Below are positions 47,624 through 59,308 of a DNA stretch of 64,000 bases, one piece after another. Made by a program: the position numbers and the translations under genes. The stretch lies in contig OZ037772.1 in assembly GCA_964035545.1 (NCBI GenBank), positions 11,163,818-11,227,817 of the forward strand, written 5' to 3'. The stretch's first letter is position 1. Every line of letters starts with the position of its first letter. This stretch comes from Bugula neritina. Its lineage: Eukaryota; Bryozoa; Gymnolaemata; Cheilostomatida; Bugulidae. A model generated the notes under the pieces. The model saw nothing but the letters and a program-made list of their open reading frames with translations. It had not been told where the DNA came from and did not search any database.

Positions 47624-50257
47624 ATGGCAAAAGCTGCAGCTAAAAGTAAGAAAGCACCATCTGCAAAGCCCAAGACTCCCAAGAAAGGAGGTAAGATAAA
47701 GGCAAGATAAATTTAAATAGTTATTCAAATGATTTGTAAAAACAATTAACTGGAAATGCAATGAGATGGCCAAAAACAGTTTAATTTCATCTTTAGAAGT
47801 TGTCTTATTTGTGAAAGCTGAGCCAACATCAATCTTTCAAACTTCTATAAAAACAATTTCTCCATTTTCATAATAATAATTTTGAAACTTTATCTTGGTA
47901 TTTATGTAATATGTATATTAAAGTGCAATTAGGCTGGATTATTAGTATTGATGGTATTCTGAATCACTATATGAGAATACATAGTAAGCACATGTGTATA
48001 CACACAATACATAAAACATATGTATAACTATAAGGTAGACTATATTACATCTATATACATAGTACTCTACATCTATATATATAATATATTGCATTTATAT
48101 AGAAAATGCATGATCATATTATCTATATATAGAATACATTACATTTATATGTAGAACGAATGCCGATATTCTAACCCTGGAGAGTTGTGACCTGAAATTT
48201 TTATATAATTATAAAGAGATGCTGCAAACCTAAAAATAGACATATGAAACGAGTGATTATTGACTGTACTGTACCAAAGTGGCTTGTATAACCTGTAGAT
48301 TCAATAGCCCAATATTCTGTTATCGTATATTTTATTAACTTTATTGTTTGCAACTGAAAGAAATGAGGAGCTGGGGGAACAGAGTTGCCTGCTGTCATTT
48401 TTGTAAAACCTAATGCTAGGCTTAAACTATATGCTTTAAAAACTAATATATCAGTGAAATAACGACAGCTTTTTACTATTTCAAGGATCTTACTAGATGT
48501 ATAAAAAATGTAAGGGGAGATGTTATCCTCAACTATAGTTATGCTGCGTATAGCAGTAACTCTGTATACTACGGATAGTAGCAAACTATGCAAGTCAAAT
48601 GAGAATGCTACGGTAGTAGATGTGTGCAGTGAAGCGTATCTCCAGCTCGGCGAATCACATGCAACTAGCGACACCTAGTGTAAAATCGCGCGCCGATAGT
48701 CTGCTTAACATTGCGTCACATAATGGGCAATAAATTAGGCTGGTTGTTATAGAGGAATCGTGCTGAATACGAGATGCATGGTCAACGTAGCTATGATATG
48801 TTTTACTATCGGTATCAAATACTGGTAGGATAGCAGTTGGCCCGAACTATTAGGTAGGAGCTCAGTCTAGCGTGTGTTTTTACCCTAAGGCTATGCTCAA
48901 TTTGATATTCAGTCAATACTCAGTGAAGTGAATGAGCCGTTCAGTGCTTTGCGTATTGTATGTTAGCTATAGAATGTACACAGTCAACATTGTGGGCAGG
49001 GGAGAGTGGGCTCGCGGCATGTGTTCTTCTATTTACCTCTATTCACTCAAATTATTGACTAGTTCTCACAGGAGTGTAGAGTGTAGACTACTTGTTCGTA
49101 TGAGGGAAAAGGTTGACACTTTGTTAGGTTGTTGCTACGGAGACAGGAATGAGTAACTGAAAGGGGTGGCTCACACTATGAACTTGTGTATCATGGGGGA
49201 GGGCAAGGCTTCTTGGCTCACTCATCAATATTTAAATTTCAATGCTACAGCCGAAAGCTTAAATCTAAATTATGCATTGATAATTATCTAAGAATTTGTT
49301 GATTTTTAATTGTAACTTTGTATAGAATATTTTTTACTCTGACTCACAAAGCACCCCCTCAGGCTAGTTTAAATCCACCACTGTAATTACTGTATTACCA
49401 GTAACGCAATACCTAATAACGCGCAGTATCGAACTATAGTATAGTGTTATAGTAACATATTGTGTGCTATTGTATATCTGTTTGAATAGCCAACTGAAAT
49501 ATTGAACGGAAGGTGTTAGAATAAACTAACACGTATACAGCACGATATTGTTTTCTAAATTACATTACACAATGTAGTTGTATATAACATTGTATACAAT
49601 ATAATATCACTTATTCTATAGAATTGTATCATCGGCTGCGGATAATTTTTAAGTTTCACAAAGAGTCATATCCTGACTTGCATTTAATTTTGCTTTTGCT
49701 CAACTTTCAAATATTCTGTAAATTTTGATCTAATTTATGAAAAATTGAAGAAGCTTCACCAATTTAAGTCTTTTTAAATAAATTCTGTCAGATCAATTCA
49801 CACATCATGCATACAATATGAATGTATATTATATAACATATGCATGTATCATAATATGTTGACAGGCAAATATTATACTCTATTTTATACAAATTTATTT
49901 ATTATTCACAATGCAATTTCTATAATTCTCATTAAAAGATTGAAACAGGGATGGAATTATGATTCATTGCACCTTCAGCAGGCTTCTGGACTTTATTAAA
50001 TATCTAGTTCTTTGGTGTGACATGGTGTCACAATTGTGATGACACATGACACAACTGTGACACAACATGTCACAATTGTCACACAATCATTTGAGGAACA
50101 GATTTGAGCTGTTAACAATAATGTCACATTGAATTGTGTTTTAGTGACGAAAAGAGCCTCGCCTAAAAAGGCCGTAGCCAAAAAACCCGCAGCAAAGAAA
50201 GCAGCAAAGAAGGCTGTAGCAAAGAAGGCTCCGGCTAAGAAAGCTGCTAAGAAGTAG
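47624..50257 (+). CDS. 59-residue Lys/Ala/Pro-rich protein resembling a histone H1 C-terminal tail
   Basis: Two exons, 47624-47690 and 50145-50257, joined in phase 1 across a 2.45-kb intron (ggag|gtaaga … ttttag|tgacg). The protein starts MAKAAAKSKKAPSAKPKTPK and ends KKAPAKKAAKK. Almost every residue is Lys, Ala, Pro, Ser, Thr, Val or Arg, with repeated AAKKA/KKAVAKKA modules and the candidate phosphosites KTPKK and ASPKK. This is the composition of linker-histone tails, but the winged-helix globular domain is absent and there is no room for it. A chromatin or nucleic-acid-binding role is likely; a sperm basic protein is another option. Each exon is open only in this frame and the splice restores it exactly. 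The 377-bp divergent arrangement with a proteasome gene supports expression. The name is inferred from composition only. Confidence 0.75.
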
Positions 50258-50514
50258 ACACTAATCAATCAAACAGAAAGTATGTCCTCTTTTCTGACCA
50301 ATTAAAGAACATGCGAATTATGCTTGTCTGGCCAATCAAATAGGGTTTTCATAAATACATAGTTTATTTAATCCTACTATTCTTTTACAGGTTATTCCTC
50401 ATCTCTCTGGCTATTAGAAATCAAACCAGTTACCAGTGTAAGACAACCCCAATTACACAATTCTGACATACAGCTGATCTGACTCAACATAACTTTATAA
50501 CTCTTCTGCCATTT

Positions 50515-50520
50515 AATAAA
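50515..50520 (+). terminator. Polyadenylation signal AATAAA for the H1-tail-like gene
   Basis: Canonical AATAAA 258 nt after the stop codon at 50255-50257, in sequence tttaataaatgtgtcac. Confidence 0.55.
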
Positions 50521-50549
50521 TGTGTCACTCCTGCCATATCACATATGTC

Positions 50550-50790
50550 ACTATTGACACATGCCATGTGGTGTCAAGTAGTGACGCCACATGTCATGTG
50601 AAATGACGTGGTGTCACGATTGTCACATGACATGTGGTGACATGTGTTGTCACTGCTGTCAAGTGACACGACATATTTCGTTAGTATCACATGACATGTG
50701 GTGACATGTGTTGTCACTGCTGTCAAGTGACACGACATATGTCATCAGTATCACATGACATGTGTCGTCACTGCTATCAGATGATAAGTA
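50550..50790. repeat. Palindrome-rich minisatellite (cacatgacatgtg)
   Basis: Units of about 60-65 bp contain tcacatgacatgtggtgaca, tgttgtcactgctgtcaagt and gacacgacatat, rich in self-complementary atgacat/cacatg words. A related tgtcacaattgtgatgacac cluster lies at 50025-50090, just before the second exon of the H1-tail-like gene. Confidence 0.85.
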
Positions 50791-53705
50791 ACTTAACTTA
50801 GTATTTAAAGTATCAAAACAGTAAACGATTTCTATGGCATTGATAGCTGAGGCTTAACTTTTTCTACTATTGCATAGTTACTCGCAAGTAGCTATGCTAT
50901 TTGGTTACTTTACTGTAATATAATATTGTATAAAGCATATATTTCTTATTAGTTGAAGTTTTATCAACTACATTGAAAGTAGGAGAATATTATTTAGTTT
51001 TATTATTGTTTATAGTTTAAAAACCATAAATATTTTATAATCTCATAAATATGCATACATTTTTAGCTTTTCAACTATTAGTTGTAAATCAAAGCTTTAT
51101 AGGACACAGTATACTAACAAGGAATTAGATCTCAATCACAGGTTTAGTATTATTTTTCTTACTTCTCGGATTTATCACAGTTCAGGGCTTTGATTTAGTT
51201 TATTGATTGAGTTTCAATCGCTTGTAACATTTTTCACAGGACAGTTGCTGTTTAATGATAGTTAAAATCGGATTTATCTTCACATTGTAGAGCTAATAAC
51301 TTCAAATTGTTTGCAACATAAATAATTGTCACTAATGTGTCATGTAAACAGTTAATATATATTATTTTTTGTCTTTTATTAGATGTTTAAAAATACAAAG
51401 CTGGACAGTGGAGTACAAAACATTCGCCTTTTGTTTTTGTGTAGTCATGACAATGTGTGCTGATGTTGGCATAATTATTATAGTATAGTAGATACATAGC
51501 CTAACTTCCTGTTTCAAAAGTTATAGAGATTAATGCACCATATATATATTCTAACCAACATAATTAGTTTACTAAACAAAGTTTTTTTCACATTTGGGCT
51601 AGACTTTAGCTCTGGAGATCACGTAAAAGACAAGAGTGTTGGAAAATGATGTCTATGTTTGCACTCATGTAGTTCCTAAGTTCTATAATGGCCCAGCGAA
51701 GTTGAAAAAACTCTCAGTATGATTTGTTTACCAACTTCAGCTTTTCACATGGAATACCACTAAGACTGAAAACTTAGGATTTGTCTCACCATACATTTAA
51801 TAAAATTGAACATAGAATGTTTTCTCTTTGACTACTTTCCCAGTAAAACCAGATTGCAAATCTTAGATACAGCTACTGATTTCAAATAATGGCTGATGAA
51901 GTATTAATAACTATTTACTCATAGCATTTCATTAACTGTCTTTAAGCCATGCTGAATGTGGTATCATATTTGCATAACAACAAACAATGGCTGATCGTAT
52001 AAGCAATACATTATTAATAATCTGTTATATAAAACAATAAAGCTGATAAAAACATTAAACATCGTAAGCATCCAGGTTATTTTGATAAAATCAATTACTG
52101 TTAATTAAAAGATCATACTTTTTTAGTTGCATTCACAAAATATATACAAAAAATCTCAACTCAATATACCAGAAAAAATGAATTAAAATATATGTGTTAA
52201 TAGCACTGATATTGACGTGACCGTGGCACATGAAAAATCTGAAAAAAGAGTTGTCTTCTTTTTTTCTATATTAATATATAGAGCTTGTCGTGAAAATAAA
52301 GATTTTTTAAAAAAAATATTGTGACCCTCTGGTAACTTCCTGAATTTAGAAAATTAGCTCATATATTTCTTTTCATGTGGACAACAGCTCACTTTTTTTT
52401 AAATTTATTTTGAAGCTCTTTTCGTAAAAAATAATCAAAAGTAAAAAATCCAAAATTTTTACAACTTGGTTCGGGGCTTGACGTGAAAGGCATTTGGACG
52501 AAGATGTCAAGGTCACCATTAATAAATTTATTTCATCACAATTCACAATACTGCACGGAAAGTTAATAAAGTGAGCTGAAAATTAGGTTGCTAGCATATT
52601 CATATTGATATACATTATATTGATTGTTGCAGTATTATTTTTTAAATTTGTTTTGTTATCAGTTATGTTTAACTTCTTCATAGAGCTGCTGTTAGACTAA
52701 GAGTAAGACATAATATAAATATTTATATTAGCAACAATGATAATATTAAATTAAAATTATTATTAAATTCACGGTGAAGTATCACTATCACTATGAGTAT
52801 AAGTATCGTATAAATTAATTATGAGTATGAGTATCACTATGACATTAACTCAATCAGTGATTGACTATTACTATGAATATGAATATGGCTTCTAATTCTT
52901 GTAACTTTTGACTATGACGATGCTCATGCTGATACTGATAGTGATAATCACTGCCAGCCCAAGTCTCATACTCATAGTGATACTATTACTATTAATAATT
53001 AGTATTACTATTAGTACAACTACTAGCATTACTCATAGTTCTGATAATGATGCAGATGATAGTTTTAAAAGTTCTACTTCTACTTTTATAGTAAGCTAGA
53101 TTGTATATTATGTTGAACTCGACTCATTTTTTACTACTAATTTGCTAATAGTAATACTAATAGTAATAGTAATACTAATAATAATTATAGTTGTTATAAT
53201 GATAGTAATACTAATAGTAATAATAACTATTTTAATTTGATAATTTATGTTATATAACAGCATTATCGCTTATCATTTACATTGATTCATAATATGCTTA
53301 TTTTAATTTTGCTTTGTGTGTTTCGTCATGTTGTAAATTTAAGTTCGTATGGTTATTTAATGAACTAGAAAACTAGCCAAATGTTATGTAACGGTTGCAG
53401 TAATTTACTATAAACTCAGTGAAATTTAAAACCTAATTGATATTACTATGACATTGATTGTACAGAGGTAGCTAAAATATACATTAAATTACCAATAATT
53501 TTAACTCGCCAATACACTATGAGTAGAACAATCAAATGCAATGATAGAAAATTAATTAGTCATAGCAGCCCGTTGCTTGAGGAACATTAAGCTACAGGTC
53601 TAAAATGATGTAGTTTTCTGATCCCTTATATAACAAAATAATTTTTTTAAACTGGTTCAATACTTTTATTATAAACACGCTTATCAAAGTAACATGTTTT
53701 TGATG
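50791..53705. other. Intergenic, no gene seen
   Basis: AT-rich. 52780-53220 is cryptically simple sequence built from tatgagtatcactat- and aatagtaatact-like words, similar to that at 25260-25480 and 58130-58500. No convincing exon on either strand. Confidence 0.6.
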
Positions 53706-55488
53706 TACAGTGATGTGAAAAAGTTTAAGGACGCTTGCAGAAATTTCCATGTATCTTGTTTAATAGGCATTTCTTGTGTGTTCTTAATATTTTCCTGCAA
53801 GTTCTATATATTAAAATGACCCTTAGAATGTGTTCTACAGTTTCCACCTATTAATTTTTACTGTTGTTATGTTATCCACCTATTTTCGGGCCAACTACAC
53901 AAGCAGTTAGCGAAGCGCAACTCCTGTATTTTTATGTAACCAAAGTTTATCGCTTTTTTTACCACAAAAAGCTAAATAGTGAAATTTGACTTTGTGCATG
54001 GCATCATGTTATCATAAAGTATGACTTCCCTTTATAATTTGAAATCTGTCATTTAGTTGTGAGCTTTTACATGGTGTCCACTTGGCTGCTGCGCATAGAC
54101 AAAATGAGAGCTGCAAATCTTACTTCAGAAGCAAGGTTTGTAATAATTTTCTTGCATAAGGAGGGATATTCAATTAGGAAAATATCTGAAAAGGTTGGCA
54201 AAGCAAAGACAACTGTACATCAAATTATCAAGAAGTTTATGGAGACTGGCAGTGTAGCAGATGGACCTAAAAGTGGACGACTAAAAATAAGCACACCGAG
54301 AGATTACAAGGTTCTCATTGGGATCAGCAAAAAGGATTGCCATAAAACAAGTCATGAGTTGGCAAGGAAGGGTCAGAATCAACAAGAACACCAGCTTAGA
54401 CATTTCTGATGAGGTAAGATTGCTGAGCCTTGGTTTACATGGCCGCAAAGCAAGAGGAAGCCTCTACCAACCGAGAAGCAGCAAAAAAACCGTTTACGGT
54501 GGGCCAGGGAGTATGGTAGTTAGACAGTGAATGATTAGAAAAAAAGTAATTATTTCAGATGAATCCATATTTAATGTGAATAGTCATCCTGAAAAGATTG
54601 TGTTAGAAGATACCAGTATGAGAAATATAGCCGCCAATGTATACTTAGAACAATTAGGCACTCTATAATCAGTGTTATGTTTTGGGGTTGTATAACATCA
54701 AAAGGTGTAGGTGGACTCAGTATTTGCTCTGGAATGATGTTAGTAGTTAGTACCCAAAAATATATAAATAATCTCAATGCTAAACTTCTTCCAATTATAA
54801 AAACCTTTTTTCCAGATGTAATTTACATATTTCAAGATGACAATGCACCATGTCATTGGTCGAAGAGTGTTAAAGAGTGAATAAAAAAGTAGACGGTCTC
54901 AACGCTCAACTGGCAAGCACGAAGCCCTGACTTGAACCCTATGAAATATTATGATTAAGAATGGCTAAAAAAGTCTTCTCAAAGAAGCCAGCAACTAAGG
55001 TGACACTCACAGAGTCTGTAATTCATGCATGGCATCATGTCATGACTGAAAATGAGTTGGAGAAGCTGTACGAGTCGATGCCTCGTCACTGTCGACTTCT
55101 GATTAGGAATAAAGGCTGGCCAACAAAATGTTGACACTAAAATTGAGTGCACTGTGTGTTGCAATGCTGCTATAAGGTGTATAACAAACCCCATAAAATA
55201 TTTTTCTATATTTTAAGTAAAATATTCTGATGTCATACAGTGCACACAAATTGTAAGAACATCGAATAATTCCCATATACGGATAGTATTTCAATGTTTC
55301 ACCCAAAATTTGAAAAAAATATAAAAAGAGACAGTAATAATTTATATAAATGAGATGAGGAGATCTTAGGGATCATTTTGATAGGCATCATGCCTATGGA
55401 AATGTTTTTGTTATGTCTTAAAATTAACTTGGAACATTACTATTATGAAAAACAGTAAGGCGTCCTTAAACTTTTTCACAGCACTGTA
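53706..55488 (+). mobile_element. Tc1/mariner DNA transposon, ~1.8 kb, inactive
   Basis: Terminal inverted repeats: left tacagtgatgtgaaaaagtt then taaggacgc (53706-53734); right (reverse complement of 55460-55488) tacagtgctgtgaaaaagtt then taaggacgc, one mismatch in 29. The outermost TA at both ends fits the TA target duplication of the superfamily. The transposase inside is broken. Confidence 0.93.
54104..55133 (+). pseudogene. Tc1-like transposase, frameshifted and interrupted
   Basis: The start MRAANLTSEARFVIIFLHK is followed by the helix-turn-helix IRKISEKVGKAKTTVHQIIK and a second DNA-binding region SVADGPKSGRLKISTPRD. Frame then changes several times. Later pieces are GLHGRKARGSLY, KVIISDESIFNV (first catalytic Asp), SVMFWGCITSKGVGG, FQDDNAPCHWSKSV (second catalytic Asp) and SPDLNPMKYYD. 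At that last point the family has its third acidic residue, and here the text is broken by a stop. At least three frame changes and several stops make it non-functional. Confidence 0.92.
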
Positions 55489-55751
55489 TATTCTATTAAA
55501 GAAGCAATCACATCAGGTTTTCAATTTGTATGTTGTACAAAGTTTATTATGGTGACAAGTTATTAAATTATATGGTTCAGCTTTGTAAAGTAAAGCTGAT
55601 AAAATAAAAACAATTATGTGATTGTTTTACTGCTATATATTAAATTTAAATGAGTTGAATAATATCCTAGTGCAGTGAATTAGATATTTTTTTAGCTTTG
55701 GTACACCTGTTTGTTATAGGCTAACATTCCACCAATAGAAGAATGGTGCAA

Positions 55752-56348
55752 GTAGAAGAAATTTCAGGCGCAGAAAGCTAAGGAGCAGTCAGAATGCTGC
55801 CAGAGTTGTGAAGAGGCTCTTGAAAAAGCTGAATTTCAATAATGACATGAAATTCGTAACAGATCACCCTGGTGTATTTGAACTGACATAGCCAGCAGAG
55901 TTCTCGAAGTCACATACAACAGCTATTTACATCATCATGGTTAGCTTAAATTTAATTCCTATATCAGTCTCTAATATATAGTTTGATATCTGCTGTAAAT
56001 TTGCTTAAGGAGCATACACATAACCAAAACTGAGTTACACTATAGTATTTGTTCTTGAATATATTTACCAAGATAAGTAGATTTGCTAATTCATTAACAG
56101 TAAAATTATAATGATACAACAATTTTTCCTTTAGATGATTCAACCAATAACACAAAACACTACAACATGGTTTTGCAGTTATAGAGTATTAATTTTCTGG
56201 CTCTTTCCAAATCTTCATAGAAGGCAAAGAAAACCACCGTCAGCTTGCCTTTATAACTGAGTGCACGCGTCTTCCACCTACAGATGATGATAAACAATTT
56301 GCTGGTGTGGAACTTTCTAATTTTGTTTACAATGAAGATAGATTATAG
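55752..56348 (+). pseudogene. Two unassigned protein-like fragments
   Basis: 55752-55943 reads FRRRKLRSSQNAARVVKRLL, KKLNFNND and MKFVTDHPGVFELT, then a stop, then PAEFSKSHTTAIYIIMV in the same frame. 56200-56348 reads FSGSFQIFIEGKENHRQLAF and CTRLPPTDDDKQFAGVELSN, ending in TAG. Composition and length of open frame look protein-like, but I recognise no family and see no good splice sites. It could be a decayed gene or transposon fragment. Confidence 0.3.
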
Positions 56349-59308
56349 GACATTATTCTTTATGTAAAGATTGTCAAGTTTTGTTATAATTAAGAACAGT
56401 TTTAGTTTCAATAAATCGGTTCACTATTATGGACATCATTGCACAAACATTTTAATCTTTACTATCTACAAAGGTATCTGATGGACTACTTGAAAATACA
56501 AAACTATGCTCCAGATACACAATGAACTGACCAGCAAAGTTAAAATGAGTTGGAGATGTAGAACATGATATCTTGTTCAAGGCTTTTCCCTGCTGTTGGA
56601 ACCTTCTACTTCAGAACACTGAATTGAACAAACATATGTAGATGTATGAAACTTTGCAAACAATAATAATGTGAAATTAGTTGCTAAGTATTACATTGCT
56701 AATAAATACAGCATTGTGTAATGTTTTATTTAATTTTTTTGGAGCCATTTGATCTATAGGCCTGCATAGTATTTACTATATTATAACTAATAAATTGCAG
56801 ACACATTATGTCAGACCAGTTTCCATTTAAATAGAATCGTGTAGGCTATCAAATTTGTAGAAGTAAAAACCCGCATTCTTATTGAGTAAAATACTTGCCT
56901 TTTTTTTCATGATGCCTCTACTGCTAAAAAGAGAAGTTTTTATCAATACAGCTCCATCAATCTGTATCCTGATGAAGCTAGTAGTTTAGGAACATTTGTG
57001 GCGGGGAGTGTAGGCTGAGCTGCAGTATAGGAAGAACCCCAACATATGTAATCTATTCAGCACATTATATGTATATTTATTCAAAAAAGAATTTAGAAAA
57101 TGCTTTATGAAGCATGAACAAAGTAAAAATTAATGCTGGTGAAAGTAATATTATTACACCCATTAGAATTACTAGCAGCTATAGCATTAAAATTATGTAT
57201 TTTTATAAAAATGTGTCTAATTTATGCTACAAAGTTATTACTGCCAAAGGTTACAAAATTTACCAGTCACATTCATGCAGCTGGCGGAGAATAACTAACT
57301 TTCACATGCAATAAATACAATTAGTAGCTCAATCTAAAACTAATGCGCTATTAAATGTTAGGAGTATAAGTTATAGTTATTCTAAGGAATAATTGCAAAA
57401 AAAGTTACTTAGAGGAATTTAACTCTTATTATAACGTAATTATCTTCCAAGATATATTACAACATCACTACTTGGATGCATACAATGTCATATTTATATT
57501 GGCATCAACATAATTTTCAATAATTTCCAATCTATTAACTTGAGCATTATGATTGTGATTATTTTATAAATAAGGCGATGATTAGGCACTGTTGGTATTT
57601 TGGTTCAATTTATTAATAGCTGTAACAGGCAGAGTTGTAAATAACATGGATATATCAAAATTCCAATGGGTATAGTACTCTAACACAACATTGATACTAA
57701 TAATTGTAGCCACTTACTCTTAGAGTTGGTGAATAATGATACAGTCATAACAATCTGAATTTCAATCAGCATTAGAGATAGGCTGACTGCTTTATAATAT
57801 TATAGTTATGTCAAATTGAATTTATTCACTATAACTATAAAATTTATGATTATAATTATAAATTAAAATAATTTAAATATTATATAATATATTGATAATT
57901 ATTGGAATTATAATTATATTTATTGTTATGATCATTATGATTATAATTATTTAATATTATCTTTGTATTTAGAGTTGTTCCTTAAATTTAAAGTTGTTTA
58001 AGTTTTATAAATTTATTATAATTATATTACTGTATAAGTATTGCTATTAGTATTAGTATAATTAAATTATTATAATTTATATTTTATTATTTATATTATT
58101 ATTTATTTTACTTTTTATTTTAAGACCAGCAGTTCAAATTAATACTGGTGTCGTTTGCTTTATATTATAACTTACAAGTATAACTATTAACATAATAATT
58201 TTACATTTGTTATTAGTATTACTATGAATATAAATATTTATATTAATATAAATATAGCTATTGGTATAACTTATACTTATAGTTATAACTAATATTATAA
58301 GTATTAGTTTCGAAACTGATCCTGCTCCGTAACATTAACATACTGATACTGTCATATGATTATCATTATGACTAATAATAGTATTAATAAATATAACCAT
58401 TGAATATTATTAATAATAGTTCACCAATAGGCGATAGTCATAGACTTAGAGTTAGAGTGAAAGTCATAGACATAGACTAGTGATACTCATACTGATACTG
58501 TGATTCAGTTTCACTGATTCAGTTACAAATTTTAAAACTTGGTTTTACGTAGACAACTACTAACCTATAATTCATCACAAAACGGTTGAAAATCATCATT
58601 TACTGCATATTAAGAGTAATTTTCTGGTAGTGTGGTCGACATGATAATTGAAATTAAAATAGGGAAAATAATTATTTTGTGATTTACAGCAAGTTACAAA
58701 CTAGCGAAATGGAATAGTCCATTTGAAAACAGTCAAATTAGTTACCTTTCTTGATGTTGCGTAGCTAACGTTAGTTATTAGTAGCCGCCCGAAGAGTAAC
58801 ATTCATGTGATTTGAACTACGAATAACGAGAATCTGTGACAAACCCGCTTCTTAATAACTTTACGCGATATAAACTCACGCTACAATAGGGCTATTTTGC
58901 CATCCCCACGTCAGAATAGGACACGGAGGGCACGCTCGCGGGCAAGTCTGGGCAAGTCCAAGACACCTAATATGACCACTTTTACTTACATTTTTTTAGT
59001 GTTTTCGTATAAGAAATTGAATAAAATGCTGATAAAACAGTTGAAAAGCATGCAAACTTTTGCTCAAATGTAATAAATAACCTGGAAGCTTACCGCCTTT
59101 AAGTCTAACAATGAGATATTGTTGTACTGCATGCTTGGCTTATTTTTACTGGAAAGTTGAAACAGAGTAGACTAGCAGGTACAGATTTAATGATGTAAAT
59201 AGTAATGTCTATTAGGCTATATTAGTAGCTGAGATAATAGACAGGTACTAGAGTAATAATAGATTAGATATTATACCACCGATAGATGAGATAATAGACA
59301 GAGAGAAG
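56349..59308. other. Intergenic, no gene seen
   Basis: Very AT-rich; 57800-58300 is nearly pure A/T with attataatt-like words. 58880-58970 is a short GC-richer island (cccacgtcagaatagg, cacgctcgcgggcaagtctg) about 340 bp upstream of the membrane-protein gene and could be part of its promoter. Confidence 0.55.

Noticed and set aside
48201-48674. 157-residue minus-strand open frame within the intron of the H1-tail-like gene
   Set aside because: No recognisable domain, biased composition, no splice context; consistent with a chance frame.
53706-55488. An intact Tc1 transposase
   Set aside because: Several frameshifts and stops break the protein, including near the third catalytic residue, although the terminal repeats are well kept.
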